Both the position numbers and the translations under genes were made by a program. Source: Thamnaconus septentrionalis (lineage: Eukaryota > Chordata > Actinopteri > Tetraodontiformes > Monacanthidae). Taken from it: 64,000 nucleotides of DNA. Positions 1-13,029 of the stretch are shown in pieces; within the stretch, counting starts at the first letter, position 1, and each line of letters begins with the position of its first letter. The stretch lies in contig CM020501.1 of assembly GCA_009823395.1 (NCBI GenBank), forward strand, positions 17,030,861 to 17,094,860, given 5' to 3'. The notes beneath the pieces are model-generated. The model had not been told where the DNA came from. It saw only the letters and a list, made by a program, of their open reading frames with translations, and searched no databases.

Positions 1-3000
1 TGTATCTGTGCCAGATAGCACTTCAAACTAATTAAATCTATAATACAGAGGGAAAAAAAACATAACAAACTCCTCTACACCATCATGTGCAAGACTGCCA
101 ATTTCCATCTCAGGCAGGGTGTTGCAGCCATCTTTGGTGGCCTGAGACTCAGCCCATGACATATTTTGTCACTGGTATATTTTAGGACACAAAACTGAGA
201 AGCTTCTGCAGCACGACGAGTTGCTAAATCTAATACTTGCACTTCAGTTAGAAAAACACTGAATTTAAAAAGCAGTTCTTCAGAACCGCTTCATTTCATC
301 ACCAAGAGGTTCATGTAGTCAACTCAATAAACCTGCAGCCTAATATATTTTTTAAACATTATTTTATGTGCCATCTAACCAACTGGTGTTCTCTGTTATA
401 TTCTCCCCACTGCTGCAGTGGAAGTTCTACAGTGATGTAATGTGATTCTTTCGGCCCTGCTGTTGCACCCAGCCCACCCAAGCAGCAACTAAACAAAGCA
501 TACACACAGTCAGTGGAGGTGCATTAACACTCAACTCTCTCGCGCACACGCACACACACACACGCACAGCCAGCCACTCCTTCACACGTCTTGCTGTTTC
601 TCACTCCTGCTTATCCCCAGTTGAGAGACAGAAACCAGCTGAGAGGTGTGGAAGGAGGAGAAAGTTATGAACAGAAAGACTCACACAAATGAGGTCTTAA
701 ATCCTCAAAAATAAAAACCCCAACACCGTTGTCAACAACTGAGCTATTAACACGCTGTGACAGCCGGTGCTCGAGGTGACTGGAAAAGAAAATGCCGGAA
801 AAAAATTAGTGTTTAACACATGCCTGCATTTATTTTATATCAAGTAAAATTCTGCAGTCTGACTTGTTCATCAAAACTTTGACGTCTTGACAGATGATCT
901 AAACAGTAATTATCCCAAGAGCTGATGAGCTGATGTCCATCAGGTAGCGTTGTTAGATCGGAGAGCTCTACTGTTTCCTTAAACCACTCTGGCCTCATTC
1001 ACATTGTAACTGTGACACACACAAGTACGCTCACGCCGGTCCAGATCTCAGCCCTCTGTCCTGGCCTCTTGCGCGCCTCGAGTCATCCTACCCTTCACAC
1101 TCAGGCATCCTCCTAGGCTGCACGCACAACGGCCAGTGAATCATGCTTCCTCTCCAGGACTTGCTGATAATTATCCTCATGACGTCCTGCGTCTCCTCCA
1201 CACTCAGCCCTTCTAGGTGAAACTTGGTCACATCCCCTTTTTGCAATTCCTCCTGCGCTTCGGCCTAATCATCACTCCCTTCCCTTCCTTGTCCTCCCTC
1301 CGCACTTGACCTTCATAAGCATGACGTGCCGTGTTTCCACTCTTCATCCACTTCTCACACTCTAATCAAACCCAAGACTTCTGGGTCAAGCCTCACTCTT
1401 CTATTCTCCCAAAACTGGTTCCGCTCAAACCCTTTTGTATCTCCTGGCCTTTTTCCTCTGTATTCTCAGAGGAACACCTTTAGTCAAACAATTCCATATT
1501 CCATGTCACTTTAAATTTCAAACTAAATTAAAGTCGCTGCCCTCCACGCATATGATCCTCCTCGGCTAACATAAGTCACTAGTTTGCCATTTATCTGAAC
1601 TGACAGAGTACCAAGGAACCCCTGTTACTTAGTCAGATCAAGTGAATGAGTCTGTCTTATATGGGGGTTGCCTAGGTGACAAAACAAAGGACAGTGTAAA
1701 AAAAAAAAAAAGAAGAAGAACAGAAAGAAAACAGTGCATGTTTCCACTTGGGTAGCACACAGAAGGATGAAGAGGACAGGAGTGGAGTGGATGGGAAAAG
1801 GTAGAGTGGCAGGAGCGTCTGCCCCTCTGCTGCTTTGGGCAGTCCATTAAAACGATACCTCCATTAGAGAAATGTGGGGGAGGCGGCCAGAGAAAATGGA
1901 CCAGAGGGGTACAGAGAGGGTTGACTGATCCATAGAACAGGGAGAAATGAATGTGAATACGGAAGGGCAGCCTGTGCCAGAGCAGGTGGGTCGAATTCAG
2001 GAGAAGATATCAGCTTCCACGAAGCGCTTTCATCCATAGCGGCTTTAAGAATTTTGCGGGCTTTTGCTAATATGAGGCTACATTTTACGTGCGTCGACCG
2101 GCCATGATCACGCTCTGTAGGCATGAACTCTCTACAGTGTTTGTACCTCTTAAAAAGTGCTATTGTAAGCAAATGCATCTGGACAACAAGGATAAAAAAT
2201 GCTTTGGTTGTGAATACAAGCGTGAATAGGAACAGGGGACAATCCAGAATAATGATGAGGAGAGGAGAGGGGATGAGTACAGGATTTCATTGGCTTTCAT
2301 GCGTGATGCAGGTGACTAGCACTGGAAGAATGGACTGAGTATCTGTCCGCTCTCACTCACTCACTCTCTCTCTCTCAACAAGAAGCACCTATTCTAGAAA
2401 TGGATTGAGGGTTTAATGAAAGGTGTGTAGTGTTAGAGGAAAGTCCAGCTAGCCAGCTGCTTCCAGGATAAATAGGTTTGAGACTTTTTTTGGCAGAGAC
2501 AAACAATGGTGGCAGCACTTAAAAGCTGAAAGAAGAGGAGTGAGTTGTTGGGTTTTTTTAGATTTCAAAATAAAGTACCTGTAAATGTACAGATATTGTA
2601 TGATTTGCTATTCACTCACCGCCATCAGTAACGTCAACTAGATCTGTGACTGACCCCAAAAATTCGGACTCCCTAATAATCTTTGCAGTCTCCGTTGAGT
2701 GTAATTAAGACAAAAGGTCTTTCCAAACTGCTCTATGGGCTGAAGCAGAAGCCTCTGTGTGCATCGTGTCACTGGGTGAAACTCTAGCTTTTCTGTTTCC
2801 AGGTTGTGTAAGCTCATTACACTGCAATGCACAGATGTAGTGATACACCTGGCAGTATTGCTTTTCATGTGGCACGAACAACAAAAGCATTGTTTCACTC
2901 AGTAACAACTAGTAAGGGAAAAAAAACTAGGTAGACATGGCAATGCTGAAAATAGTAACACTTAACTCGCCCCTTATTTTCAGCTAGTATTATTGTTGGC

Positions 3001-3860
3001 TCTATTATTGGAAACACAAAGATTATATTATGCTACCCTCAGAGCAATAAACAACACAAAGGCAAGTTTATTCAATCTCTAGTCTGTAATCAAGACATGA
3101 AAGAACATTGAAAGGGTACCATACTGGCAGCCTGACTGAATCACCAGTCAGCTGTTAAATGTCCAAAACTGGCTGTGCCTTGTGGTAGGGACAAATTAAT
3201 ATTTATCAAGCAATGTATCAAAAATGGATCAGACATGGGTGGGTTAGGGTTAATGAATATTCATTATGTGTAGTAATTAGGGCAACAAAAAAAACACTAC
3301 CACTAGTTTTGAATTCAAACTTTCACAATAGAAGCTGGCAGTTTTTTCCCCCTCACAACATGGTCTTACGAAAACAAAACAATTCTTGTTTGTTTTTGTG
3401 GGATTTCAGTCTGGTTTTAGGATAAAAGTCTGATATCACCTGACAACATAAATATTTGTGCTGTCTACTAAAAGCTTATATGCCTCAGTGTGCTGGGGGG
3501 GAGTCCTAGGTAACGAACCATGAGCAGCAGCCCTGATAGGCTACAAAAAAAGAAGAAAAATCTGTCAACACAACAGGGTGCTGCTGTTCTTTTTGCCGAC
3601 ACGAGCTACAAACTGTGCCCCACATCCAGCTCTGCACCTCTGTGACATCAAACAGGCCAAATAATGTGTCCAGTCCACACATACACACGCAGTCCCAGTG
3701 ACAGCACATTCCCCTCTTCTCCTCCTCCCCCTCTCTGTAAAAACTGTGCTATAACTTGAGCTTGCCTGTGTCAAGTCTAAAAAGAGAGCGTTTGTCATCT
3801 CTCGATTGGTTTTAACGACTATAAGCACTGCCTTGGACCACGACGAGCGCGGGTGCTTAC
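1..3860 (-). other. intron 3' of the minus-strand coding exon (no further exon seen)
   Basis: This stretch lies downstream, in minus-strand sense, of the splice donor at 3859-3860, so it should be the first coding intron of the minus-strand gene or contain exons I could not recognise. It is AT-rich, with a short degenerate CA tract near 541-565 and poly-A/T runs. Short open frames exist on both strands, but none resembles a protein family I know and none has convincing flanking splice sites. Confidence 0.4.
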
Positions 3861-4494
3861 CTGCAGCTGGGATGCGATGCGCTCCGGGGAACGTGGGGAG
3901 CCTCTGGATGCCGTGGGAGGCGTTACTTCCTGGGGCTCGCTGCTGATTCTCGGAATGGTTGCTGTGAGCCCCAAGTGGTGCGCAACCGGCACCGTGTTGC
4001 TGCTGCTGTTGCTGTAGGTTTAGATGCTGATGCTGTTGTTGATGAGGGTGGTGGAGATGGTGGTGGTGGCTGGACCCCATCATTCCGCTGCCGGTAATCC
4101 CGTTCCCAATGCCACCGACGTACTGCTGCTGCTGCTGCTGCTGCTGGTAATATCCAGAGCGAGAACGAGATCGAGTCCTTGGGGGCTCCATGGCCATTTG
4201 GTGCGGGTGAGGGAGGTGGAAGAGGAGGGACGAGGACGCGGCTGGGGACTGCGGCGGAGAGCCGTGGATGGATCCAGGCTGCGCGAAGCCCCTGGTCCCG
4301 CTCGGGCTGTAGCTGTAGCCCCCGAGTCCTCTGCCCCCTTCCGCACCCCCGTACTCTGTTCGCTCCGCCGACTCCGCCGCCCCCGCCTCGTCGAATAAAT
4401 CAGCCCCTTTAGGGACAGGCTCCGGGGTGGAGGGCAGCAGGGGGCAAACTCTGGGCTCCTGAGTCGTTGGCTGTCCGGCGGCTGCGATTGGCAT
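3861..4494 (-). CDS. N-terminal coding exon of an unidentified Gln/His-rich protein (partial gene)
   Basis: Read on the minus strand, this exon starts at the ATG at 4494-4492, with a purine at -3. It runs 211 codons plus one base to a good donor (CTGCAG, then GTAAGC). The protein is low in complexity: an acidic/proline-rich start, an SRSRS segment followed by about eight glutamines at the (CTG)n tract near 4123-4145, a run of four histidines, then mixed Gln/His stretches near 3995-4060. No folded domain is visible, so the functional part must lie in exons outside the window. The frame stays open upstream to another ATG at 4659, but its start context is weaker. A plausible acceptor ends at 4590, which would make the exon 3861-4589. 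Such N-termini occur in transcription regulators, RNA-binding proteins and kinases. I could not identify the gene. Confidence 0.6.
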
Positions 4495-4589
4495 TTCCTT
4501 TCGGGGGATTTCCTCCGTTTCTTCCTCTCTATTTTCTCTACCTCTTCTTCTCCCCTCTCGTTTCCTCTCTCGGGCGAAGCTTCGAGTGG

Positions 4590-5900
4590 CTGTTTCGCAA
4601 ATCAAAAAGGAGGGGGAGACACTATCAGTTTTAACTCCCCCGTTTACAGAAAAATACATTCGACGTTGACCGTAACGACTTCTTTTGACAGTCGCGAGAG
4701 TGTTGCGACTGCTCCCCTGAAGTTTGAGCAAGTAACGTATCTAAACGACGCGGCTTCCCAAACTGGTTCAGCAACTAACTCCGGTTGAACACAAGTCACT
4801 CGCCGTCGTCGTCCCCCCCAACCCCCCAAGCAACTGCCAAGGCGCTGCGTTTTTCAAGGAAACGTTAGCATCCAAACGGTCGGTATTCCTTAAGAATAAC
4901 ACAATAAGTAACTTCCACTAAACCGTGAAATGGTTTCCCAGAGACACGGGGGGCTCGGTTCACGGCAGAGCAGCGGCTCGTACGGCCATGGCTCGTTAGC
5001 TCACAGGAGGCTAACGGTGGGGGGAGACATGCTAACGTCTGCGCGTGAAGCGGGTAGTGCGATAAACGTGTTATTACGCGTGTTCCAGCCGCACAACAAC
5101 ACGACGGCGGTTCGGCCCCACTTTGTCACGGTCGCGGATGTACGCGCTCCGAGTTTGAAGCAACTTTGTCCACTTCGACGGCCATTTAAACTAGTTTAAC
5201 CAGTCTGCGTAACGTCGTTTGCTAGCTTGGTGAGCCGTAGCAACCCCTCCTCCTCCTCTACCGACCAACACACACAGAGAAAAAATCCCGCAGCTAGCCA
5301 CCCACGCCTCGATTCCCTTTAAATTGACTGGTAAATGGAACGAGAGAAAAAAAAGAACTTACAAAAAAGGCTGGGAAAAGTAACTTATTTTGAGTGTTAC
5401 CGCAAAGTAAAGTGGTGTTCTCAGAACTGGAACTGGGCACACGGCAAAAGCGCCCACAGAAAGGTGGAAAAAAGTAGTGCATCAAAGAGAGAAGCGGTTC
5501 TAAAATTAACACAATCTTACTGGCTCATACTGCCTCCGATCGCGGGCGCCTTAAAAGGTGATCCCATTTTAATTTATTTTCTTACCCCACGAGTAGTTAT
5601 TCTATTCACTTACCTTCGGCGTGCTCTTTGCCAGACTGTACTCCCGACGCGTATCTGTCGATGGTATGGTGAGCCCTGCGTGTGAGTGTATGAGGATGTG
5701 TGTGTATGCACCCACTGTTCGCTTGGTGTCAGCGTGAAATGTGACAGACCGTCAGCGCTCAAGTCGGATTTCAGCAGGCTTAGCCAATCGATGCCGGAAA
5801 AACAGGAAGCGTCCGCGGCTCTATTTTAGCACAAACGGCCTCCATACATTCCCGGGGAACAAAATGGAGGGGAAACTACAGTTAGTTAGTTAGAATATCT
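4590..5900 (-). promoter_or_regulatory. CpG-rich promoter and probable 5'UTR exon of the minus-strand gene
   Basis: The sequence is rich in CpG compared with its surroundings. On the minus strand there is a near-consensus donor (GCCGAAG, then GTAAGT) at 5608-5614. It could end an untranslated first exon lying at roughly 5614-5850. The matching acceptor would be the pyrimidine-rich stretch ending in AG at 4590-4591, just upstream of the coding exon. No start site can be fixed from sequence alone. Confidence 0.4.
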
Positions 5901-6909
5901 CTTTTCGGCGGTTTGTGTTTCCCCGTGTTTCGCCTCTGTTTAAAAGGGTGAGGTAATTGAACTCGATGAGGTGTGTGGGGGTATCGGTAGTCGAATACTT
6001 ATCCTGTTAAATCAGAAGCCGCGGATAGGAATAGAGGCAGGCAAAAAGGGGGGCTTTAAATTATTTATTTACAAATACCAAGCCTGCCCATTGCAGCTGT
6101 TTCCGCCGTGGTCGCAGGCTCACGTTTAAAAATAAGTAGTGTTTGCAAAAGTTGCACGCCAGTTTACGGTGACGCGTGAGAAAATGTAAGAGCATGCGCG
6201 CGGTGAAGGCTTTGTTCGGGGATAGATTGTTCGATTCGTGTTGAACATTAAGACTGAAATAGTCAGCTTGTGTGTTGAAAAAGAGGCAGATATTCACAGT
6301 GAATACTGACTTGCTTTATTCACTCAGGGTAGAGGTTAATTAAGACAGTGAAGTGTGTTGGATTATAGCAAAAAGTGCCATTGTATTTGCCATCCTTGAA
6401 CGTTATAGGGGCATAAAGCTTTATTTTATTGCAAACTGGAGAGGGCTGCTGTATCAATATTCAGGGATGCGGCCATTATAGCAATTTATTTAATTAAATC
6501 GTGTAAATAATGCATGCAAATGACATTCTGTGTGCGTTCAGGGCTGGCTGATAGCAAGAGAGGGGAAACATGTGATCTTTCTGTCTGTCTGTTCCTGGCT
6601 CGCACACACACACACCTACACACACGTACAACAAACACACTCTTTAAATCCATCCTTGGTCCATCTTACCTCCCCGCACCCTTATTCCCCTGGTCTTGTT
6701 CTCTCATTTCACAGACACTCAAACCCAACCCATCAACACCATTCCCCAATACACACACATGGCCAACACACACATACTGTATATTCTCTCCTCATTACAC
6801 TCCCTTTCCCCACTTTGATGATATGCAAATATCCTTTCTCCTCCTCCCTTCTTTCCTCCCTCCCTCCCTCCTTCCCTCTCCCTTGCAAGCAGCAAGGCTC
6901 CATGGGCGC

Positions 6910-6911
<2 letters not shown>

Positions 6912-6945
<34 letters not shown>
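6912..6945. repeat. (CA)n microsatellite
   Basis: Uninterrupted dinucleotide repeat seen directly, 34 nt. Confidence 0.95.
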
Positions 6946-6950
<5 letters not shown>

Positions 6951-7425
6951 TGCAGGCTAATGCGCTGTGGCAGCGTCCACAGACAGGCGGGGAGGATCAA
7001 TTTTTCACCCAGTGTGCTACCGATATTCATAAGATAAGGCCACAGAAGAGACAGGGAGGGGAACAGAGGATGGTGGGGGGAGGAAAGGAAGAGGCACAGA
7101 TAGGGACAAGGAAGATGGTTAGTAGGTGTAATAAAAAGGGAGAAGTTGGTATTTTTCACCCCTCTTTCTTTTTTTCTTTTTTTTAAAGGGGGGTGTCCGG
7201 GAATAAGAGTGAGTGGGAGGCAAGAGGAAAGGGGGAGTCGTTTCTCGGGAAGGTGAGCACGGCAGGGAAAGTAGGGAGGGTGGAGAAGTCTCGTGGGTGT
7301 GTTGGAGGGTGGAGGCAGGATGAGTAAGTGGGTTATAGGGGTGGTAGGAAAGGGGGATGGGGTGTAGAGAGCGCTCTGGGGGATGGGGTTGGGAATGGAT
7401 GGGGTGGTAAGGGAAAATGAGGGGT

Positions 7426-7426
<1 letters not shown>

Positions 7427-7473
<47 letters not shown>
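7427..7473. repeat. (GT)n microsatellite
   Basis: Uninterrupted GT run of about 47 nt in a G-rich stretch that continues on both sides. Confidence 0.95.
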
Positions 7474-7475
<2 letters not shown>

Positions 7476-10400
7476 AGGCAGGGAGGAAGGGTGGGTGGGG
7501 TTCTCATTGCTTACGTGCTCTCTTATTGGCTTGTTCAAATGCTGGGGGAGGGGCAGCCACAAACCATACTCTCACCAGCTGTAGGGAAGAGCAGAGAAAC
7601 AAAGAGAGCAGAGGGAGGGGGAAGATCTGTGTTTTAATGTTGATATTCAGGTCTAATTGGATTCTTGTCTGAGTGGCGGAATGAATGGCGCTCATCAGCT
7701 CCAGAGTGGCGCGGCAGAATAGGGAAGCCGGCTTTGTTTGAGTCGGAGAATTCTGTTTTTAACGCACACGAGGGGTTCTTGATCTATAATTCAATTTTGC
7801 TTGGGAGACAGAGGGGAGCAAATTGCCAACGCCGTCTTTTATGGATTCATTCAAGCTGGCATTTATTCGCGCAGGCAGGGCGGCGGCGAGGAGTAGAATT
7901 TAAGGCGACTTGCCGTCTCGTTAACAACCCTGCTTCTAAGCGAGCGAGCACTGTGCGTTACATTTGTAGATTTTTTTTTTTTTTGCACACTGATCTGGCA
8001 CAATGGTAAAATGGCCGACAGTCGAGACGCGTTTATTCATTGATTATTTGGGAGAGACACATGCACCGTGATGATGTGAGAAACCTACCGTTTTACTAAT
8101 GAGCAATATTGGCCCTTGTGGAGGCTTATGGTAGAGTGAAAACCCGTCCAATGAAGCAAAACAAGACATATCAGGCCTGCAACACATCTACAGACAGAGA
8201 GGGAAGGACTGATGGGCTTTGAACTGGAACGCTATATTGTGTTAATTACAGACTGCTGCTTTCTTTATCTATTAGTGGTTTCTGCTCTGTGCCAATAAAG
8301 ACAAATAAAATCATGTGTGTGCGTTTGAAATTTCTTTCAAGGCTGCGGGTTTAGCTTCACAATGAAGGGAAGGGGAGAGACACATATGGTCCTCTGCTCT
8401 CTGGTATTTTTTTATTTATTTTTTTTGCCTCATCCATATGTACATACAAAGGGGGGATTCAAATGATGGACTTTCTGTAAGTGTGTCCATGCACTGCAAA
8501 CAAGACAGCATTGAAAAACAAACAGCGCGCACACACATACACACACACACACACAAAGAAATATCATTCCAGCACACGCGAAGAGGCAGATTGAGAGCCA
8601 TGTGTTTGTGGAGCCCAGCTGAACCCCGCCTGCTGAACCAGTCCGCTGGCTGTGACAGACTGACAGGCAGGGAAATGGAGAGGGTGGCGTGTGCAGTGCT
8701 GTGTGAGTGTGCGTGCGCACGCGCGCGTGTATGTGTGTGCCTTCTCGTTAGGAGAGAACAAGAGATGTGAAATTGAGACAAAGAGGCAGATTGACCAATT
8801 GATGCAGACACAAAAAAAATACAGCAGTGAGCAGTGAGCGACGTGGAGAAACAGACACGGAGAGAGAGACGGAGAGAGACTGTAGTCGTACACGTAGAGA
8901 ATGGGAAGGCGGGCGGGGGGAGCCAAGCTTTCTGTGGCTTAGCCAGGCTGGAGTGGTGGGACTTGGCTGGCTGCGGACCCTTGGCTTCACCATTAAAGCT
9001 AAAGAGAGGGAGAGAGAGAAAAAAAATCACAGTCAAAAAATGAAAAGGGCAAAGAGCTATGCCAAGAATGCACAGGCAAGAAGCAACACATTAGGTTCTT
9101 TCCTTCTGCCTGCCTCTCTGTTTCCCCAAGCAGGTCTAAACAATAGGTGGGACCAGGCCTGAGAAGTGAGCACTGCACTCGCCGAACCCTGCCGAGTTAC
9201 TGAGGCTGGTTCTGGGAGTTCAATACAAAGTATGCTGCACTGCCTTTGAACTGACTAAAAAAATTTTAAATAATAATACTAAAATAATTTAAAGGTATTG
9301 TGTCGTATTGTATCATGTGCCGTTATAAACTTGACCCACTTGTGTGCTGATGCTGTGTACAGAAATTACACAATTTAACTTATTTATCTACATTGTCTTG
9401 CTTGTTTTGTTTTACACAGGACTGGACTGTTGATATGGAAATCCATCTCTGCCACTGTCAAAAATGGAAAAATAGTGACTTTGCAGCTAGAAATATGAAG
9501 CTAGTACCTCAGACTACACAAGGTCATGTCCCAAATCAGATATTAATTTAGTGTACGTAAAATGACAAATAATTGAATACAGACTACTTATGACTTTTGA
9601 CTAATTTCTACAGGAAAGTCTCGTTGCAAATCTTATTTTCCCTCTCCAACATTTTTAGCACCAAATTGCAAACAGATTGGCTTGGATGACATCTTAGCGC
9701 ACATAAACCAAATGCACTCTGTGACAGTAATGCCTGACTAAAATGCTCTAATTAGAAGGAGCAACCTGGCCAGCTAGCGGAACCAAACGTTCGCTAGCCT
9801 GCTAATGCCGTAACACTTCTACCTTCTCTAGAATCAATCAAGTAGACTGTCCTTAGTGCATGATGAATGAAGGCACTTTTGCTCTGAAAATAGTGTTAAT
9901 AAAGATGTGTGTAAAGTGAAACACAAATAATTACCTTGAAATCATTTTGAAAAAAGCATCTCATCTTCTCAGATAAGTCAGTATTTCGAGACTTATGTTA
10001 AATCTTATTTTAAGAAAATGTCTTGTTCTTGCCAACTATTCCATTCTTGGAATATTATATAAGGTACAGTATAAAGCCAGTTGTTAATGACACTTCCAAA
10101 AAATGACTTTCATACTACTGAATGGTGCTTCAAACTGAAAATCTTGTTATTTCAAAGTCAAAGTCAGTGTCAACCCACAGTAGTTTGCCCTGCACTTTGT
10201 TGACATGTCCACTTTGACATTTTCTACACACGGCCGATAACTAAACAGAAGTTCTAATGGTCACCATTATTCTATGTATGACCATTATTGTATTGCATTA
10301 TAGACGTTTCACTTTAAGTGGAACACTGCAAAGATCGAGCCTAGTAGGGGAGAGAGAGAAAAATACCATTCTCTAGCACGTTGTTTATCGGCAAGTGTTT

Positions 10401-10542
10401 TAAGCCCGTTAGTCTTGTTGCAATTGTCTGAATATTTTATCATGCAGCACTGGTAATTTGGAAGAATTTACAAGTAATATCAAGCCTATGGAGAACTGAA
10501 AGCCAGAGCGGCGTCAACATTTGCGTAATTTATGCTGCTAGT

Positions 10543-10544
<2 letters not shown>

Positions 10545-10581
<37 letters not shown>

Positions 10582-10587
10582 ACACAC
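10545..10587. repeat. (CA)n microsatellite
   Basis: CA run of about 43 nt with one interruption near its 3' end. Confidence 0.95.
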
Positions 10588-11413
10588 CAGCAAGAGAAAG
10601 TCTCCCCTTGTTTTTTTTTTTTTGCCATATACACCCGCAAACAACAAAACATCCCATAATGCAGTCTGACCGACCCAGCCACTCACAGCCACTAATCACG
10701 TCCTAATAGTCGCCGCGCCATAATCATATCACTACATTGAGGCATGAGGCGACTTATGGGCTTTGCCAGATTAATAGTGGAAAAACAAGGACTTATTTTC
10801 CTGACTTTTCCATCCACTGATACCCTAAGTAGGGGATTATGGCCCCTCAGATGGTCTGACCCCAGAGTGGACGTCACAGAGGGGGGATATTTGTGGTAAA
10901 CACACCCCAGAAATGACTCGCAGTGTGTTGTCGCAGCGCGCAGCAAATGATAGGACTGCCTGGAGCAAATGAGCTCCGGAGCAGCTTTGGGAGAGTGAGG
11001 GGAAGGAAGGGGGCGAGAGATTCTTTCGGGCTTGGCCAAGAGAACCTCGGAGCTGTTCACCTTCCGATGACAGAAAAGCCAACCAAGTAAAATGAAAATA
11101 TCAGATGAGCCCCTTCCCTCATCCTGGCGCAGGTATTCCCACTGCATAAATATCCCCATGTGGGCCCCCACTTTTCCATTCGCCAAGCGTCTGAAAGGCC
11201 GCATGATTTCTTTTTTTGTTGTTTGTTTGCCATATGTCTTGCACCGCGAGGCTGACTGTGCAGCGCCGCAGCTTAGATGCAACCCCAAAGCCATGTCATA
11301 TTCTGGGCTCGGAGGAAGAGGGGAGGACGCCAAGAAGTGAAACGTGATGACGAGTGGGTTCAGAGAGTGAGTGGGGAAAGAGGAAGGCTTCCAAGGGATC
11401 CTTTAGCCTTTCC

Positions 11414-11416
<3 letters not shown>

Positions 11417-11445
<29 letters not shown>
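11417..11445. repeat. (TG)n microsatellite
   Basis: Uninterrupted TG repeat, the first of several simple repeats clustered at 11.4-11.8 kb. Confidence 0.9.
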
Positions 11446-11447
<2 letters not shown>

Positions 11448-11663
11448 GTCCATGTGTATACACGTGATCAAGAATGCATTTATGTGTGGGAAGAAGGAGT
11501 CCTTCCAGCCGTTTTCTTCCTGAGCTGCTTCCTGTGTGCATGTGTGTGCACCCGCGCACGCACACACACACACACACAGGGTTCTAAAATCCGGCGTCAG
11601 AGGGTTTGGCCTCTGCAAGATCCAGCCTCAGCAGTAGAGACGGCTGAGAGAAGCCAGTGTTTC

Positions 11664-11717
11664 TCCTCTTCTTCTTCCTCCTCCTCCTCTTCTTCCTCCT
11701 CCTCCTCCTCCTCCTCC
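11664..11717. repeat. polypyrimidine (TCC/TTC)n tract
   Basis: Mixed TTC and TCC trinucleotide repeat on the plus strand. It is a homopurine-homopyrimidine mirror-like tract that could in principle adopt triplex structure. Confidence 0.9.
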
Positions 11718-11763
11718 GAGCTCTGTCTCTTTCCACCAGCCTCTGAATATTACTATAAATCCT

Positions 11764-11767
<4 letters not shown>

Positions 11768-11794
<27 letters not shown>
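11768..11794. repeat. (CA)n microsatellite
   Basis: Uninterrupted CA run seen directly. Confidence 0.9.
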
Positions 11795-12519
11795 GGGTGC
11801 AGAGTATAAATATTCCCACGTCCCTCTCCAGTGCGTGTTTCTGTATCTCATATGACTTGGCAGAAGTGAACCGTGCATACAGCAACGCGCGCGCCAGTGC
11901 GGGAGCGCGAGCGCATGTTAAGTTTTTTGGCAGTTTTCACAACACAGCCTCACCAAAAGATCCTCTGGGAAATGCGGTTTTAACGCCCCCTCTCTTGTCT
12001 CCTCTTGTTTCCTTTCTCCCTCTATTGCACAATTACACCGCCTGAGCTTCTCGGCGCTCCGCTCCCTCTCTTCCCTTTAGTGCCCTTCACCTTTTCTTCT
12101 AATTGAACCTCTGGAAATCCTCTTTTTGCTTTCTTAGCTCTCCTTTCGCTTCCCGCTTCGGTGCTGATTCCAACCTCTCTGTGTTTTTAGCCAGATTCAC
12201 TGACCGGCCGCCGTTTGCAGCAAAAACATTTGTTGCTGTGTGTAAACGTGGGCATTATGTTCTGGATGCTGCTCGATCGTCCACGCAGTGAGTGCACATG
12301 GAGAGATGTGAGGTTATCCTGCGGGGAGGCCTGGTCAGATGAAATGGCTACTTAGTATTCCGACCCTCTGCGAGGCATGACACAGGAGACAGACGCTGGA
12401 AAATATGCAAATGGTGAAGTACTTCATGTGTTTTACAGCCCTCTGAAGTTCATCAGCAAATGGACATAACACTCCGAGGTGTTGGGGGTGTAGGAATCAG
12501 GGAGGTTTGGGCGAGGGCT

Positions 12520-12533
12520 TCTATCTATCTATC

Positions 12534-12589
<56 letters not shown>

Positions 12590-12600
12590 CATCTATCTCT
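12520..12600. repeat. (CTAT)n tetranucleotide microsatellite
   Basis: About 20 copies of the tetranucleotide, with single-base variants near 12545 and 12590, followed by a short AT-rich stretch. Confidence 0.95.
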
Positions 12601-12924
12601 ATATCTATATATATATAATCTTTTTAAAATAAAAGAAATAATCTAAAGAATAACTATTTTGAAAATCTTTTTGAGCAAACAAATGACAAATGATGTTGTC
12701 GAGGATGTTGAAGATTTTTTTTTTCAAACCAGGATATAAAGATATAGAAAAAAGTATTGCCCTAATCATACATTTTCTCATGATCTGCATGTTTCCAAAT
12801 ACTTGCACACTTTTTCATCATTCTTTCTCAGCCAGGGAACTTTCCCACAATGCCCAAGATGCAATTGGCTGGCTCAGTGAGAGGGGCAGGCCATCAAAGA
12901 CGATACTGAAAAGACACTGAAACA

Positions 12925-13029
<105 letters not shown>

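Noticed and set aside
3565..3860. Continuation of the Gln/His-rich frame beyond the donor
   Set aside because: The frame stays open by chance after a good GT donor at 3860. The sequence changes character there and looks intronic.
6530..7562. Several long open frames on both strands
   Set aside because: They are mostly His-Thr or Cys-Val translations of CA/GT repeats and pyrimidine-rich DNA, with no domain, splice sites or codon signal.
11277..11855. Plus-strand open frame of 192 codons with a poly-Ser stretch
   Set aside because: It runs through three microsatellites, and the poly-Ser is just the TCC/TTC tract. No homology is recognised.
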